The notes: generated by a model from the letters alone, not told the origin. DNA of 64,000 nt from Deltaproteobacteria bacterium tcs-42 (GCA_002049545.1 LLYT01000003.1:1-64000); one strand, 5' to 3'. Positions 18,013 through 28,574 are shown, numbered from the stretch's first letter. Numbers and translations: made by a program.

Positions 18013-18345
18013 TTGAGTGCTGCTCGCGAGCCGGGAGAGTCCGGCAGAAAAAATTTACTCACCATCTGTTTGCTTATAGTTGTTCTGCTGATGTTCGCCT
18101 ATGCTGTATTCGGTAATCGTGGTGTTCTGCGAATTGTCCAGGCCGAACATCAGAAGCAGGAGTTGCAGCAGAGACTCACCGATTTACAGCAACAACAACA
18201 GCAACTTCGTATAAAAATTGAACGTTTACAGAAAGATAAGACTTATTGGGAGCAACTGGCACGGACGAAGCTTGGAATGGTTCGCGAGGGCGAGCTGATT
18301 TACCATCTCCCGGATAGTGATGCTGAAGAAAAGAGGCAGGAATAA
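18013..18345 (+). CDS. FtsB/DivIC-family septum formation initiator
   Basis: 110 aa from a TTG codon, with GAGGTGA just upstream. It has a short basic cytoplasmic N-terminus, one TM helix (about 17-37), then a glutamine-rich coiled coil (about 43-80) and the conserved tail TKLGMVREGELIYHL. FtsB/DivIC proteins form the FtsQLB-type divisome subcomplex. FtsB is the usual name in proteobacteria, but the DivIC family is broad. The stop lies 1 bp before the argS start. Confidence 0.87.
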   Translation: MSAAREPGESGRKNLLTICLLIVVLLMFAYAVFGNRGVLRIVQAEHQKQELQQRLTDLQQQQQQLRIKIERLQKDKTYWEQLARTKLGMVREGELIYHLPDSDAEEKRQE

Positions 18346-18346
18346 C

Positions 18347-20008
18347 ATGAAAGATCAATTGCGGCTGGCAATTCAAACGGCCTTGAAACAATGCTACGCT
18401 GACGGTTCCTTGACTTCTGGAGAATTGCCCGATGAAGTCCAACTGGAGATTCCCAAGAACCCCGAGCACGGGGATTTTTCTACCAACCTGGCAATGACAT
18501 TGGCAAAGCCTGAGCGTAAGGCACCACGAAAAATTGCCGATGTTCTGGTTGCTGCACTCCAGGGGAATCCTCTCTGCGATAAAATCGAGATTGCTGGCCC
18601 GGGGTTTATTAACTTTCGTCTTGCGGCAAGCTGCTGGTATGGTGTGCTCGACCAGATTACCGCGCAGGGGAGCAATTATGGTCGCAGCCAGATTGGTGCC
18701 GGGACAAAAATACAGGTCGAGTTTGTCAGTGCCAATCCTACCGGTCCATTGCATATCGGTCATGGTCGCGGTGCGGTGGTTGGTGATGCTGTGGCTGCGG
18801 TGTTGCAGGCTGCCGGTTTTGAGGTGCAACGCGAATATTATATCAACGATGCCGGAAATCAGATTTCGACTCTGGGGCGTTCAATTTTACTCAGGCTGCG
18901 AGAGTTGCAGGGTGAAACAATCGAGTTCCCTGTGGATGGATATCAAGCCGGGTATATTGCTGAACTGGCGGCAAAATATCGTTCCGAACAAGGTGAACTG
19001 TCGGGTGTTTCTGAAGCGGAAGCTATTGAAAGCTGCGCCCGCTTTGGTGTGGCAGAGGTTCTCACCTGGATTGAGGCCGATCTTAGGGATTTCGGGATAG
19101 AATTTGACCACTGGTACAGTGAAAAAAGCCTTTATGATCGGGCAATGGTTGATCAGGAACTGAATAAATTAAAAGAGAAGGGGCTCTCTTTTACGGAGGA
19201 AGGTGCCCTCTGGTTGCGTACCACCGAATTTGGTGACGACAAGGATCGTGTCCTGGTCAAGTCTGACGGCAGTTATACCTACTTTGCTTCAGATGTTGCC
19301 TACCATATGGAGAAGTTTGACCGCGGTTTTGATCGGGTTATCGATGTCTGGGGTGCTGATCATCACGGTTATATCCCACGTATGAAAGCCATGCTCGCTG
19401 GGCTGGGACACCCACCGGAAGATCTTGAAGTCCTGCTGATTCAGATGGTGAATCTGTTGCGTGATGGTAAGCCTTATATTATGGGGAAACGCTCCGGTAA
19501 TTTCATCACTCTGAAAGAGGTTGTCGGTGAAGTTGGCCGCGACGCCTGTCGTTTCTTTTTTCTGATGCGTCGTTGTGATAGTCAGCTCGATTTTGATCTG
19601 GAACTGGCCAAACAGCAGGGCAGTGATAATCCGGTATACTATGTTCAATATGCCCATGCGCGGGTTTGCAGTATCAATCGTAACGCGGCTGAAGCCGGGG
19701 TGAAAATACCTCAATCGGGAGAGATTGATTACAGTCGCCTGGAGTTAACTGAAGAATTAGCCCTGGTGAAGCAGTTGGCCCGGTTTCCTGAAACGGTTGT
19801 CAGCGCTGCTTTGAGCTATGAACCACACCGGGTCATTTTTTATCTTCAGGATCTTGCTGCCCAGTTTCACAGTTATTATAATCGCTATCGAGTGTTAGTT
19901 GATGACCCTGCATCAAGTCGGGCTCGACTCTATCTGGTGAATTCTGTGCGAACCGTTTTGGCAAATGCTCTACATCTGTTGGGGCTCTCTGCTCCAGAAC
20001 GCATGTAG
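18347..20008 (+). CDS. argS: arginyl-tRNA synthetase
   Basis: 553 aa from ATG 18347 (AGGCAGG upstream), just after the FtsB-like stop; the longer frame from 18317 overlaps that gene and is rejected. Class I synthetase: N-terminal Add-1 domain, HIGH motif in NPTGPLHIGHGRG, a KMSKS equivalent MGKRSGNFI (degenerate, as in many ArgRS), and the anticodon-binding DALR domain at the C-terminus (YYVQYAHARV onward). Normal length. Confidence 0.97.
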   Translation: MKDQLRLAIQTALKQCYADGSLTSGELPDEVQLEIPKNPEHGDFSTNLAMTLAKPERKAPRKIADVLVAALQGNPLCDKIEIAGPGFINFRLAASCWYGVLDQITAQGSNYGRSQIGAGTKIQVEFVSANPTGPLHIGHGRGAVVGDAVAAVLQAAGFEVQREYYINDAGNQISTLGRSILLRLRELQGETIEFPVDGYQAGYIAELAAKYRSEQGELSGVSEAEAIESCARFGVAEVLTWIEADLRDFGIEFDHWYSEKSLYDRAMVDQELNKLKEKGLSFTEEGALWLRTTEFGDDKDRVLVKSDGSYTYFASDVAYHMEKFDRGFDRVIDVWGADHHGYIPRMKAMLAGLGHPPEDLEVLLIQMVNLLRDGKPYIMGKRSGNFITLKEVVGEVGRDACRFFFLMRRCDSQLDFDLELAKQQGSDNPVYYVQYAHARVCSINRNAAEAGVKIPQSGEIDYSRLELTEELALVKQLARFPETVVSAALSYEPHRVIFYLQDLAAQFHSYYNRYRVLVDDPASSRARLYLVNSVRTVLANALHLLGLSAPERM

Positions 20009-20079
20009 GATGGCGTCGAAAAATTTTTTTCTTAGCCATCGGTTTTTTGTGAGTGCATCATGAAGGTAAAGGGGAGAGA

Positions 20080-20838
20080 ATGAAAAGCACGTCAAAAACA
20101 AGGACTCAAAGGCGGATGGAAAAGCGCCAGGCCGTTATTTTATTGGTGCTGGTGCTGGTCGTCTCTTTGGCCAGCTTTACCCTCGGGGTGATCGTTGGTC
20201 GTCGCGGTGCTGAACGAGATCTGGCCCACAAGCTTCAACAGACCGAGCGGGTACTGGTCGCCCAGTCACCCGATTCAGTTGTTGAGCCGGTTCCTGTGCC
20301 GACTGCAGAAAAGGTGACTGGAGAGAAGCCCGTTGAATCTGGAGCCGAAGAAACGGAATTGAGCTTTTACGACAACCTGGCAAAAGAGACTGCCCCTCTT
20401 GGCAGTGGAATCAATCTGGCTCCGGCGGAAGAACCTGAAGCTGTCGCGACCGTTCAGCCCCCTGTCGATCTGCCAGATCAGCCGATTGTGAAAAAAGCAA
20501 CAGAGGATCTTGCTGCGGTTGCTGTTGAGGGCTCAGCGCCGAGTGAAGCTGTGGTGGCCGTTCCTGAAAAGTCCAGCGCAGAAATGCCTCAAGTTGCCCC
20601 TGGTGGCAGTCATGCTGTTCAGATCGGCTCTTTTGGAGCTGCCGGAGATGCCATTGCCCTGAAGAAAAAAATGTTGGCCAAGGATTATCCCGCATTTGTG
20701 ATGGAAGCGGATCTTGGGAAAAAAGGCCTTTGGTATAGGGTCAGGATTGGCCCGTATGAAAATTCCGCGGTTGCAAAATCGGTGCAGGAGCTGTTGGAAG
20801 AGAAGGAGCAGGTTAAGGGTTTCGTCTCTCGCCAATAG
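20080..20838 (+). CDS. SPOR-domain membrane protein
   Basis: 252 aa from ATG 20080 (GGGGAGAG upstream); an open frame back to 20053 is less likely. Cytoplasmic basic N-terminus, one TM segment (about 17-37), a long Pro/Glu/Ala/Val-rich linker, then a SPOR domain at about 177-250 (HAVQIGSFG ... GLWYRVRIGPYE). SPOR domains bind glycan strands lacking stem peptides at the division septum, so a divisome or cell-wall role is likely. It follows argS with a 71-bp gap. Confidence 0.9.
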   Translation: MKSTSKTRTQRRMEKRQAVILLVLVLVVSLASFTLGVIVGRRGAERDLAHKLQQTERVLVAQSPDSVVEPVPVPTAEKVTGEKPVESGAEETELSFYDNLAKETAPLGSGINLAPAEEPEAVATVQPPVDLPDQPIVKKATEDLAAVAVEGSAPSEAVVAVPEKSSAEMPQVAPGGSHAVQIGSFGAAGDAIALKKKMLAKDYPAFVMEADLGKKGLWYRVRIGPYENSAVAKSVQELLEEKEQVKGFVSRQ

Positions 20839-20873
20839 GCAGCCGATCGGGGTGATTAGCCTTGATTTTTCGC

Positions 20874-20902
20874 TTGACATTTCCGCACCGGAAGACTATT
20901 TT
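20874..20902 (+). promoter_or_regulatory. sigma-70 promoter for the tRNA pair
   Basis: TTGACA at 20874-20879, a 17-base spacer, then TATTTT at 20897-20902. This is a strong housekeeping promoter whose predicted start lies a few bases before the initiator tRNA. Confidence 0.75.
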
Positions 20903-20915
20903 CCAGTGCTCATGT

Positions 20916-20992
<77 letters not shown>

Positions 20993-21028
20993 AAAGTAGA
21001 ACCCTCCACTGGAGGTTTAAATAAGTTC

Positions 21029-21105
21029 GGCGGTGTAGCTCAGTTGGTTAGAGCATGCGGCTCATATCCGCAGAGTCCGGAGTTCGAATCTCTGCACCGC
21101 CACCA
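21029..21105 (+). tRNA. tRNA with CAT anticodon (elongator Met, or Ile2)
   Basis: A 77-base cloverleaf with encoded CCA: acceptor GGCGGTG / CACCGCC, D arm AGCTCAGTTGGTTAGAGC, anticodon loop CTCATAT on stem TGCGG / CCGCA, T arm with TTCGAAT. The CAT anticodon could be elongator methionine or isoleucine-2, whose C34 is converted to lysidine. The loop has T at position 38. tilS follows directly. I favour elongator Met but cannot exclude Ile2. Confidence 0.9.
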
Positions 21106-21109
21106 TTTA

Positions 21110-21145
21110 AAAGCCTTTCCCGCTATCGGGGAGGGCTTTTTTCGT
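21110..21145 (+). terminator. terminator after the tRNA pair
   Basis: AAAAGCCTTTCCC and GGGGAGGGCTTTT flank a short loop, ending in TTTTTT. It closes the two-tRNA transcript before tilS. Confidence 0.85.
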
Positions 21146-21205
21146 TTATATTAGGGGAGTTGACTTCAGGCTCCGAACAGATACTTCACAGGATTTTTTG
21201 CCCAC

Positions 21206-22558
21206 ATGACATTATCCCATTTAGAACAGGCGATTATCGATACTGTCCCTCCGGAAACAAGCCGACTTCTGGTTGCAGTTTCAGGGGGTGTTGATTCGGT
21301 CGTATTGTTGCATCTTTTGCGGTCGCTTTCGTGTTCCCTGAATTTTTCTCTTGAGGTTGCCCATCTGGATCACCAAATTCGCCCTGAGAGTACGCTCGAT
21401 GCTACTTTTGTCAAGGATCTCTGTGCTCAATGGAATCTCCTTTGTCACATTGAAACCCGTGATGTCTCAACGTTGGCTGTGCAAAAAAAAATCAGCCTTG
21501 AAATGGCGGGCCGGCAAGCTCGCCGCAAGTTTTTGCAACGGGTTGCAGGGAAAACGGGTGCGGAACGAATTGTTCTGGCTCACCATCAGGGTGACCAGGT
21601 TGAGACTTTTATGCTGCGCTTGCTGCGTGGAAGTGGGCAAAGTGGTTTGGCTTCTATGCCCGTTCATCAGGGGATCTGGTGGCGTCCTTTACTCAGTTGT
21701 TCGCGTCAACAGATCGTTGCTTATGCTCGACAGCATGAACTTGGCTGGGTTGAGGATCAGAGCAATTGTGATCCGGTTTTTTTGCGCAATCGACTCCGCA
21801 CTCAGTTGCTTCCACAGCTGCGTGAAATGAATCCCCGTATTGACAAGCATATTGCTGGATTGACGCAACAGTTTCAATCTGAAGAGGATTATTGGCAAAG
21901 GCAGGTTGAACAGACATTTCGGGTCCTGATTGTGTCGTATGGTGATGGTCTGCGCTTAAGTCGTCCCCTGTTGTTGGAGCAACATCCTGCATTACGGTTG
22001 CGCCTGTTACGTGAGGCGTTACGCCAACTTCGCGGCGATCTACAGAAAATAGAAGCAGTCCATCTGCGAGCCATAGAGGGGTTGCTGGCGGGACAGCGAA
22101 GTCAGGCTCAGTTGGACCTGCCGGGTTGTTGGGTTGCCCGGCGCTATGAATCTCTCTGGTTCCGGGATGCGGCTCCGGAAAAGTCGAAGCCTTTTGACCT
22201 CCCCCTGCCCGTTCCCGGAGAGTTAGAACTTCCCGATGGGCGTGTGTTGCGTGTCTGTTTACAGGATGAACAAGAAGGGGAGTCGCCGCATGTTGCCGAA
22301 TTTTCCCTGGCCGATGTCACACCGCCATTACGGGTCCGGAGTTGGCGAGCGGGAGATCGGTTTGAGCCGTACGGGATGGTTGGACATCAGAAGTTGAAGC
22401 GCTTCTTTGCTGATCAGCGGATAGAGCTTGAAGAACGTTCAGGGACTCCATTGCTGGTGAGTGGAGATGGGATATTGTGGGTGGCTGGAAAGCGTCGTTC
22501 ATGTCATGCCGTTGCCGGGTTTGATGGTGGAACAATTCTGCGTGTTGAACTGTTGTGA
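21206..22558 (+). CDS. tilS: tRNA(Ile)-lysidine synthetase
   Basis: 450 aa. N-terminal PP-loop ATPase with the SGGVDS motif (about 28-33), AHLDHQIR, and HHQGDQVETFMLRLLRGSG. A TilS substrate-binding domain and a C-terminal domain (LPPLRVRSWRAGDRFEPYGM, KLKRFFADQRI) follow. It attaches lysine to C34 of tRNA-Ile2, switching AUG reading to AUA. A CAT tRNA lies 100 bp upstream. It is the first gene of the long block ending at tsaE. Full-length E. coli-type architecture. Confidence 0.96.
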   Translation: MTLSHLEQAIIDTVPPETSRLLVAVSGGVDSVVLLHLLRSLSCSLNFSLEVAHLDHQIRPESTLDATFVKDLCAQWNLLCHIETRDVSTLAVQKKISLEMAGRQARRKFLQRVAGKTGAERIVLAHHQGDQVETFMLRLLRGSGQSGLASMPVHQGIWWRPLLSCSRQQIVAYARQHELGWVEDQSNCDPVFLRNRLRTQLLPQLREMNPRIDKHIAGLTQQFQSEEDYWQRQVEQTFRVLIVSYGDGLRLSRPLLLEQHPALRLRLLREALRQLRGDLQKIEAVHLRAIEGLLAGQRSQAQLDLPGCWVARRYESLWFRDAAPEKSKPFDLPLPVPGELELPDGRVLRVCLQDEQEGESPHVAEFSLADVTPPLRVRSWRAGDRFEPYGMVGHQKLKRFFADQRIELEERSGTPLLVSGDGILWVAGKRRSCHAVAGFDGGTILRVELL

Positions 22559-22565
22559 CGGAGTA

Positions 22566-22604
22566 AAAAAAAGGACAAAAGGCTTGTTGCTCTACGTCCT
22601 TTTA
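22566..22604 (+). terminator. possible terminator after tilS
   Basis: AAAAAGGAC and GTCCTTTTAT flank a 19-base loop, 10 bp after the tilS stop. The stem is short and the loop long, so this is a weak call. Confidence 0.35.
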
Positions 22605-22689
22605 TGGTAGTTTTTTCAGCTAGTTTTACACGATTTGTCGGAACCGGAACTGCAACTTAAAATTTATAAAACACTCCATAGGGGGTCTT

Positions 22690-24672
22690 GTGAGCCAATT
22701 CCAGAAAAATTTAGCACTGTGGCTGGTCATCTCTTTGTTGATGATCATGCTCTTCAATATGATGACACAAAAAGATACCGAGCAGAAACAGATCAATTAC
22801 ACTGAGTTTCTCAGTGCTGTTGATGATGGTCAGATAACCAATATTACCTTCCAGGGCAGCCAGCTTACGGGAGTATTTACCGATGGCAGCAAATTTCAGA
22901 CCCATGCTCCACGGGATGAGCAACTGATCCCTGAGTTGAAAGAGAAGGGTATCGTTATCGAAGCCAAACCGGTTGATGATCAGGGATTCTGGTTTACTTT
23001 GCTGATTTCATGGGGACCGATCCTGTTGTTGATCGCAGTCTGGATTTTCTTTATGCGGCAGATGCAGGGGGGTGGTGGAAAGGCAATGAGCTTTGGCAAG
23101 AGCAAGGCCAAGTTGCTGACCGATACTCAAGGATTGGTGACGTTCAAGGATGTTGCCGGGGTTGATGAAGCCAAGCAGGAACTTGAAGAGGTCGTTGAGT
23201 TTCTGAGAGATCCGAAGAAATTTACCAAGCTTGGCGGAAAAATCCCTAAAGGGGTTTTGCTGGTTGGTTCGCCTGGAACCGGTAAAACACTTTTGGCTCG
23301 TTCTGTCGCCGGTGAGGCGGGGGTCCCTTTCTTTACTATTTCGGGTTCCGATTTTGTTGAGATGTTCGTCGGGGTTGGTGCCAGTCGGGTTCGTGATTTG
23401 TTCCTGCAGGGCAAAAAGAATGCCCCGTGTATTATCTTTATTGATGAAATTGATGCCGTTGGTCGTCACCGTGGTGCCGGTCTGGGTGGCGGTCATGATG
23501 AGCGTGAACAAACTCTGAACCAGTTACTGGTAGAGATGGATGGTTTTGAATCAAATGAAGGTGTCATCCTGGTTGCGGCGACCAACCGTCCTGACGTTTT
23601 GGACCCGGCGTTGCTGCGTCCGGGGCGTTTTGATCGTCAGGTCATGGTGCCACGTCCCGATATTAAGGGGCGGCATAAAATCCTGGTTGTCCATTCGAAA
23701 AAAGTTCCAATGGCTGACGACGTTGATCTTGAAGTCATTGCCAAGTCGACCCCGGGATTTTCTGGTGCCGATCTTGCCAATCTGATCAATGAAGCCTCGT
23801 TGCTGGCCGCCCGTGGCAATAAAGCCAAGGTCGACAAGGATGATTTTGAGGCTGCCAAAGATAAGGTTCTGATGGGTGCCGAGCGGCGCTCCATGGTGAT
23901 TACCGAAGAAGAGAAAAAAGTGACCGCTTATCACGAAGCTGGTCATGCTCTGGTGTCTCTGCTGACTCCCGGTTCGGATCCGGTTCATAAGGTGTCGATT
24001 ATTCCGCGCGGTCGGGCTATGGGTGTGACCATGTTTCTTCCCCCGGAAGAAAAATATAGTGAAACAGCTTTAGGGTTGCACATCCGTATCCGCTCCCTGC
24101 TGGGTGGCCGGATTGCCGAGGAGTTAACCTTTGAATCGGTGACCAGTGGTGCCAGTAATGATCTTGAACGCGTCACTGCGATTACCCGTAAAATGGTTTG
24201 TGAGTGGGGCATGAGTGAAAAGATCGGCCCGGTAGCTTTTGGTGAAAAAGAGGGTGAAGTCTTTCTCGGCCGCGATATGGGACATGTGAAGGAATACAGT
24301 GAAGCAACTGCTGTGGAGATTGACAATGAAATCCGCAGGATGATCACTGAAAACTATGATGTGACCCGTACTTTGATCCGAGACCATCAGGAGCAATTGA
24401 TCGATTTGTCAGAGCTGTTGCTGGAGAAGGAAACCCTCGATAGCACTGAAATCCTTGAGGTTGTTTTCCCTGATGGTGTTCCTGAATATTTGCAGCCCAA
24501 AGTTGTAGAGCCGGTAGAAGAAGCGGTGCAGGAAGAGCAGAAGCAGGAAGATGATTTTAGTTTTGAAACTGACGTTGCTGCTCCTGAATCTGCAGATGGG
24601 GCTGATAAAGAGAAAGATGAAGTAGCGCCGACATCTGAGCCCAAGGAGGAGGAAGAGACTCGTGAGTCGTGA
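22690..24672 (+). CDS. ftsH: ATP-dependent zinc metalloprotease FtsH
   Basis: 660 aa from GTG with AGGGGG upstream. TM1 (about 8-24), periplasmic FtsH-extracellular domain, TM2 (about 103-122), AAA+ module with Walker A GSPGTGKT, Walker [12 protein letters not shown], a second region of homology [17 protein letters not shown], and the zinc site HEAGH at 415-419. The C-terminal 60 residues are highly acidic and low in complexity. It degrades membrane and regulatory proteins, including LpxC in E. coli. Walker A has Ser where Pro is usual (GPPGTGKT). The stop overlaps the folP start. Confidence 0.97.
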   Translation: MSQFQKNLALWLVISLLMIMLFNMMTQKDTEQKQINYTEFLSAVDDGQITNITFQGSQLTGVFTDGSKFQTHAPRDEQLIPELKEKGIVIEAKPVDDQGFWFTLLISWGPILLLIAVWIFFMRQMQGGGGKAMSFGKSKAKLLTDTQGLVTFKDVAGVDEAKQELEEVVEFLRDPKKFTKLGGKIPKGVLLVGSPGTGKTLLARSVAGEAGVPFFTISGSDFVEMFVGVGASRVRDLFLQGKKNAPCIIFIDEIDAVGRHRGAGLGGGHDEREQTLNQLLVEMDGFESNEGVILVAATNRPDVLDPALLRPGRFDRQVMVPRPDIKGRHKILVVHSKKVPMADDVDLEVIAKSTPGFSGADLANLINEASLLAARGNKAKVDKDDFEAAKDKVLMGAERRSMVITEEEKKVTAYHEAGHALVSLLTPGSDPVHKVSIIPRGRAMGVTMFLPPEEKYSETALGLHIRIRSLLGGRIAEELTFESVTSGASNDLERVTAITRKMVCEWGMSEKIGPVAFGEKEGEVFLGRDMGHVKEYSEATAVEIDNEIRRMITENYDVTRTLIRDHQEQLIDLSELLLEKETLDSTEILEVVFPDGVPEYLQPKVVEPVEEAVQEEQKQEDDFSFETDVAAPESADGADKEKDEVAPTSEPKEEEETRES

Positions 24673-25529
24673 GGCTCGTGAATTCTCTATCACTGTCGGG
24701 ACGAAATTGTCAGCTTGATTTGACACTCCCATGTATTATGGGAGTGTTGAATATTACCCCCGACTCTTTTTCGGATGGCGGTCGATACCTCGATTCAGAT
24801 ATGGCCGTGCGACAGGGATTGGCGATGCAGCAGGACGGTGCCGCCATTCTCGATATCGGTGGAGAAAGTACCAGGCCAGGGGCTCTCCCCGTTTCAGCTG
24901 ACGAAGAGCTGGAGCGGGTTATTCCGGTTATAGAAGGTCTGCGGCGGAAAACTGATATCCCCCTTTCCATTGATACCAGCAAGGCGGTGGTTGCCAGCAA
25001 GGCCGTTGTCGCTGGAGCTAACTTTATTAATGATATTAGTGGACTGACCTTCGATCCCGCAATGGCTGCCGTCGCTGCTGAAACGGGTGCCGGTCTGTTT
25101 CTCATGCATACCCGTGGCCGACCCGAGGTTATGCAGCAGCACACTGAATATCAGAATTTGTTAACCGATGTTATTGTCAGTTTGCACCACAGTATCGATC
25201 TGGCTTTGGCGGCAGGGATTGATCGTGATCAACTGGCTGTGGACCCTGGAATCGGGTTTGGTAAAAGTGTTGCAGGGAATCTGGAGCTGTTGCAGCACCT
25301 GGATGAATTACACCAGCTGGGTTGTCCGGTTCTGTTGGGAACATCGCGAAAAAGCTTTATTGGAAAGATCCTGGGACAAGACGATCCGCAGGAACGTCTT
25401 TTTGGGACTTTGGCTACGATTGCTGCGGGGGTGAGTCGGGGAGTGCATATTTTCCGGGTACACGATGTTCGCCCGGCACGTGAAACTGCGCTGGTTGCCT
25501 GGTCGATCAGGGAACAGCGGCTTCCCTGA
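24669..25529 (+). CDS. folP: dihydropteroate synthase
   Basis: 286 aa from GTG overlapping the ftsH stop by 4 bp. TIM barrel with [51 protein letters not shown] and GTSRKSFIG, the complete DHPS signature set. It condenses pABA with dihydropterin pyrophosphate and is the sulfonamide target. Order ftsH-folP-cdaA-cdaR-glmM is common across bacteria. A tandem repeat [11 protein letters not shown] is visible at about residue 107. Confidence 0.96.
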   Translation: MRLVNSLSLSGRNCQLDLTLPCIMGVLNITPDSFSDGGRYLDSDMAVRQGLAMQQDGAAILDIGGESTRPGALPVSADEELERVIPVIEGLRRKTDIPLSIDTSKAVVASKAVVAGANFINDISGLTFDPAMAAVAAETGAGLFLMHTRGRPEVMQQHTEYQNLLTDVIVSLHHSIDLALAAGIDRDQLAVDPGIGFGKSVAGNLELLQHLDELHQLGCPVLLGTSRKSFIGKILGQDDPQERLFGTLATIAAGVSRGVHIFRVHDVRPARETALVAWSIREQRLP

Positions 25530-25584
25530 TTGATGGCCTGGCCGTTTTTAAAGTCTCTAAACTTTTTCTTTTCACTATTTAGTC

Positions 25585-25590
25585 TATAAT
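25585..25590 (+). promoter_or_regulatory. candidate -10 box upstream of cdaA
   Basis: A perfect TATAAT lies 36 bp before the cdaA ATG in the 96-bp folP-cdaA gap. No good -35 hexamer is seen at 16-18 bp, so promoter activity is uncertain. Confidence 0.35.
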
Positions 25591-25625
25591 GATTCCATTA
25601 AAATAACCTTGGCACGGTGGCTGCG

Positions 25626-26417
25626 ATGTTAGATGTCTTCACAAATATCCGTCTGCTCGATATTCTGGACATCTGTATTGTTGCTTTTATCATCTATCGG
25701 ATTATTCTCCTCATCAAAGGAACCCGCGCGGTTCAAATGCTCCTTGGCCTGGCGGTTATCCTGGCCGTTTATATGGCTTCCCGGGTTGGGGACCTATATA
25801 CCCTTAACTGGTTCCTGAGTAATTTTCTTTCTTCAATTATCCTGGTAATCGTCGTTATTTTTCAGAACGATATCCGGCGGGCACTCATGCATGTCGGACG
25901 TAATCCTTTTCTGGGCGGAATGAATTCAGATGAAGAATCTGCGGTCATTGATGAGCTGGTTAAGGCTTGTGGTGCTTTAGGGGGGCGTAAAATCGGGGCA
26001 TTGATTGCTATTGAGCGGGACAATGGGATTAATGACATTCTTGAATCGGGAACAGTTATCGATGCTCGCGTATCTTGTGAGTTGATCAGGGCAACCTTTA
26101 TGCCTTCATCCCCTCTTCATGATGGTGCTCTGGTGATACAGCAGGGTCGTTTGGCTCAGGCGGGGTGTTTTTTGCCCTTGAGTCAGGGGCTTGAATTGAC
26201 CAAGGATCTTGGCACTCGACATCGTGCCGCTATCGGGTTGACCGAATTGGCTGATGCGGTGGTGATTGTTGTTTCGGAAGAGACTGGAAAAATTTCTGTT
26301 GCCGTGAATGGCGGTATGACCCGGAACCTGGATGCGACGAGTCTGAAAAAGGTTCTCAGACGTTTATTGCAGCCGCGTAAGGTTAAGAATACGAAGCAAA
26401 AGCAGAAGAAAGGGTAG
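25626..26417 (+). CDS. cdaA: diadenylate cyclase CdaA
   Basis: 263 aa from ATG 25626; GTG 25617 is in frame three codons upstream. Three N-terminal TM helices, then a DisA-N (DAC) domain with DGALVI and RHRAAIG, the DGA and RHR active-site motifs that bind ATP. It makes cyclic di-AMP from two ATP. It is followed by a YbbR-domain gene (CdaR) and glmM, the classic cdaA-cdaR-glmM operon in which CdaR and GlmM modulate the cyclase. The C-terminus is lysine-rich. Confidence 0.95.
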   Translation: MLDVFTNIRLLDILDICIVAFIIYRIILLIKGTRAVQMLLGLAVILAVYMASRVGDLYTLNWFLSNFLSSIILVIVVIFQNDIRRALMHVGRNPFLGGMNSDEESAVIDELVKACGALGGRKIGALIAIERDNGINDILESGTVIDARVSCELIRATFMPSSPLHDGALVIQQGRLAQAGCFLPLSQGLELTKDLGTRHRAAIGLTELADAVVIVVSEETGKISVAVNGGMTRNLDATSLKKVLRRLLQPRKVKNTKQKQKKG

Positions 26418-26422
26418 GTCGG

Positions 26423-27103
26423 ATGTTCAAGTTGCTGACCGAAAATTGGACATTAAAATTAATTTCCCTGTTTCTTGCGTTGTTGCTCTGGATGTTCATT
26501 TTGGGCGAACGGCGTCTCGAAGTGGGCTATCGGGTTCCCCTGGAACTGCAGAATATCCCCGAAGGGCTGATGGTTGTTAACGAAGTGCCCACTCTGGTTG
26601 ATGTCAGGGTGAGTGGTCCACGGACTTTACAAATGAAGGTCACCCCGAATGATATCAGCATAGTTGTCGATCTCGCCGATCTGAAGCCAGGATTGACAAC
26701 GTTCAAGCGGATGGAAGAGAGGCTCAATCTGCCGAGTGGTTTACAGGTGACGCGTTTGTCACCATCATTCATTGATTTAAAACTCGAACGGATCAAAGAG
26801 AAATTGGTGCCAGTCAAGATTCTCCTGACGGGCGAGCCAATATCCGGTTTTACGCTTCACAGTGCCAGAGCTGTCCCCGATGAGGTTATTATTGAAGGGG
26901 GCGAGACCGAGTTGAAAAGTATCAGTGAGGTCGCAACTGAAGAGGTGAGTCTGGATGGTGTCAACGAGGGTTTTTCCCTGATAGTTCCTCTGGATCACCG
27001 TGGCACCTATACATATTTTAAAGATGAAAAAACCACCGAGGTTCAGGTTGAAATTCAATCTGAGCAAATCTTGCCACCTGCAGAGAAGAACGATTTAGAG
27101 TAG
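26423..27103 (+). CDS. cdaR: YbbR-domain protein CdaR
   Basis: 226 aa. One N-terminal TM helix (about 10-27, LISLFLALLLWMFILGE) and an extracytoplasmic part with two YbbR-like repeats (about 35-120 and 125-205). It lies 5 bp after cdaA and before glmM. In firmicutes CdaR regulates CdaA activity; the same is inferred here. Other YbbR proteins have up to four repeats, so this one is short. Confidence 0.87.
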   Translation: MFKLLTENWTLKLISLFLALLLWMFILGERRLEVGYRVPLELQNIPEGLMVVNEVPTLVDVRVSGPRTLQMKVTPNDISIVVDLADLKPGLTTFKRMEERLNLPSGLQVTRLSPSFIDLKLERIKEKLVPVKILLTGEPISGFTLHSARAVPDEVIIEGGETELKSISEVATEEVSLDGVNEGFSLIVPLDHRGTYTYFKDEKTTEVQVEIQSEQILPPAEKNDLE

Positions 27104-27135
27104 CAATCGACTGAAATAGAAGCGGAAGGGGAAAG

Positions 27136-28503
27136 TTGAAAATGGAGAAAAAACTGTTTGGCACCGATGGGGTGCGGGGTGTTGCCAATATTGAACCGAT
27201 GACGACCGAAGTGGCGATGCAACTCGGGCGGGCAGCAGCTTTTGTGTTTAAGGATGAGACAAAAAACCGTCGACATCGAATTGTCATTGGTAAGGATACC
27301 CGGCTGTCAGGCTATATGATTGAAAATGCGCTGGTTGCTGGAATCTGTTCGATGGGTGTTGATGTCCTGATTGTCGGGCCACTCCCGACGCCAGGGATTG
27401 CTTTTCTGACTTCATCAATGCGGGCCGATGCCGGTGTCGTGATCAGTGCTTCGCATAACCCCTATCAGGATAATGGGATTAAATTTTTTTCGGGGAGCGG
27501 ATATAAGCTTCCAGATGATCTTGAGCTGAAAATAGAAGATTTGATTATTAACAACCGTCTCGATGAGTTACGCCCGATTGCCGATGATGTTGGAAAGGCC
27601 TATCGTATTTCTGATGCTATTGGCCGCTATGTAGTTTTTCTGAAAAATACCTTTCCCAAGGATCTTGATCTTCAGGGACTGAGGATTGTCCTCGATTGTG
27701 CCCACGGGGCTGGATATAAAGTTGCTCCTGCCGTATTAACCGAATTGGGCGCCGAAGTGATTCCGATTGGTGTTGACCCAAACGGAATGAATATCAACGA
27801 TGGTTGTGGTTCGATGCATCCGGAAGTGATGGCAGAGAAGGTTCGTGAATATCGGGCCGATCTGGGAATCGCTTTGGATGGTGATGCTGACCGGGTTATT
27901 TTTGTTGATGAAAAAGGGGTCGAGGTTGACGGTGATCATATTATGGCTCTTTGCGGGACCGAGTTGATCAAGGCTGGTCAGCTTAAGAAGAACACGGTTG
28001 TCGCTACTGTAATGAGTAATATGGGTCTTGATATCGCGATGCAAAAGGTCGGCGGAAAGGTGGTTCGCACCGCAGTCGGGGATCGTTATGTCGTCGAAGA
28101 GATGCTCAAAGAGGGGTACAGTCTTGGTGGCGAACAATCGGGGCATATGATTTTTCATGATCACAACAGCACGGGTGACGGCATCCTTTCAGCTTTGCAG
28201 GTTCTGGCGATCATTCAGCGCAGCGGGGAAAAACTTTCGCAACTAGCGCAGGTGATGACTTCTCTGCCTCAGGTTCTCGTCAATGTTCGGGTGCGGAAGA
28301 GAGCCGATCTGCATGGTATTGCTCCTGTCAAGGAAGTCATTGATCAAGTTGAAACCGAACTGGGTGACAAAGGACGAGTCCTGGTGCGTTATTCGGGAAC
28401 CGAACCATTGCTGAGGGTCATGATTGAAGGGGAGAATCAGGATCGCATTGATATCCTTGCTGATCAGGTTGCGGGGGTTGTTCGAGAACATTTAGGTGCT
28501 TAG
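27136..28503 (+). CDS. glmM: phosphoglucosamine mutase
   Basis: 455 aa. FGTDGVRG at the N-terminus, catalytic serine in [13 protein letters not shown], metal loop DGDADR, sugar-specificity GGEQSGH and phosphate loop [13 protein letters not shown]. It interconverts glucosamine-6-P and glucosamine-1-P for UDP-GlcNAc, feeding both peptidoglycan and LPS. A start two codons in (27142) is equally possible; GGAAGGGG precedes both. Confidence 0.97.
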   Translation: MKMEKKLFGTDGVRGVANIEPMTTEVAMQLGRAAAFVFKDETKNRRHRIVIGKDTRLSGYMIENALVAGICSMGVDVLIVGPLPTPGIAFLTSSMRADAGVVISASHNPYQDNGIKFFSGSGYKLPDDLELKIEDLIINNRLDELRPIADDVGKAYRISDAIGRYVVFLKNTFPKDLDLQGLRIVLDCAHGAGYKVAPAVLTELGAEVIPIGVDPNGMNINDGCGSMHPEVMAEKVREYRADLGIALDGDADRVIFVDEKGVEVDGDHIMALCGTELIKAGQLKKNTVVATVMSNMGLDIAMQKVGGKVVRTAVGDRYVVEEMLKEGYSLGGEQSGHMIFHDHNSTGDGILSALQVLAIIQRSGEKLSQLAQVMTSLPQVLVNVRVRKRADLHGIAPVKEVIDQVETELGDKGRVLVRYSGTEPLLRVMIEGENQDRIDILADQVAGVVREHLGA

Positions 28504-28574
28504 CAGGCGCATCTCCGTTTGTTTCTGCTGTCGTGATTGAAGTGTTTGAAAAAACTGACCAAGGAGTTTGAAAA

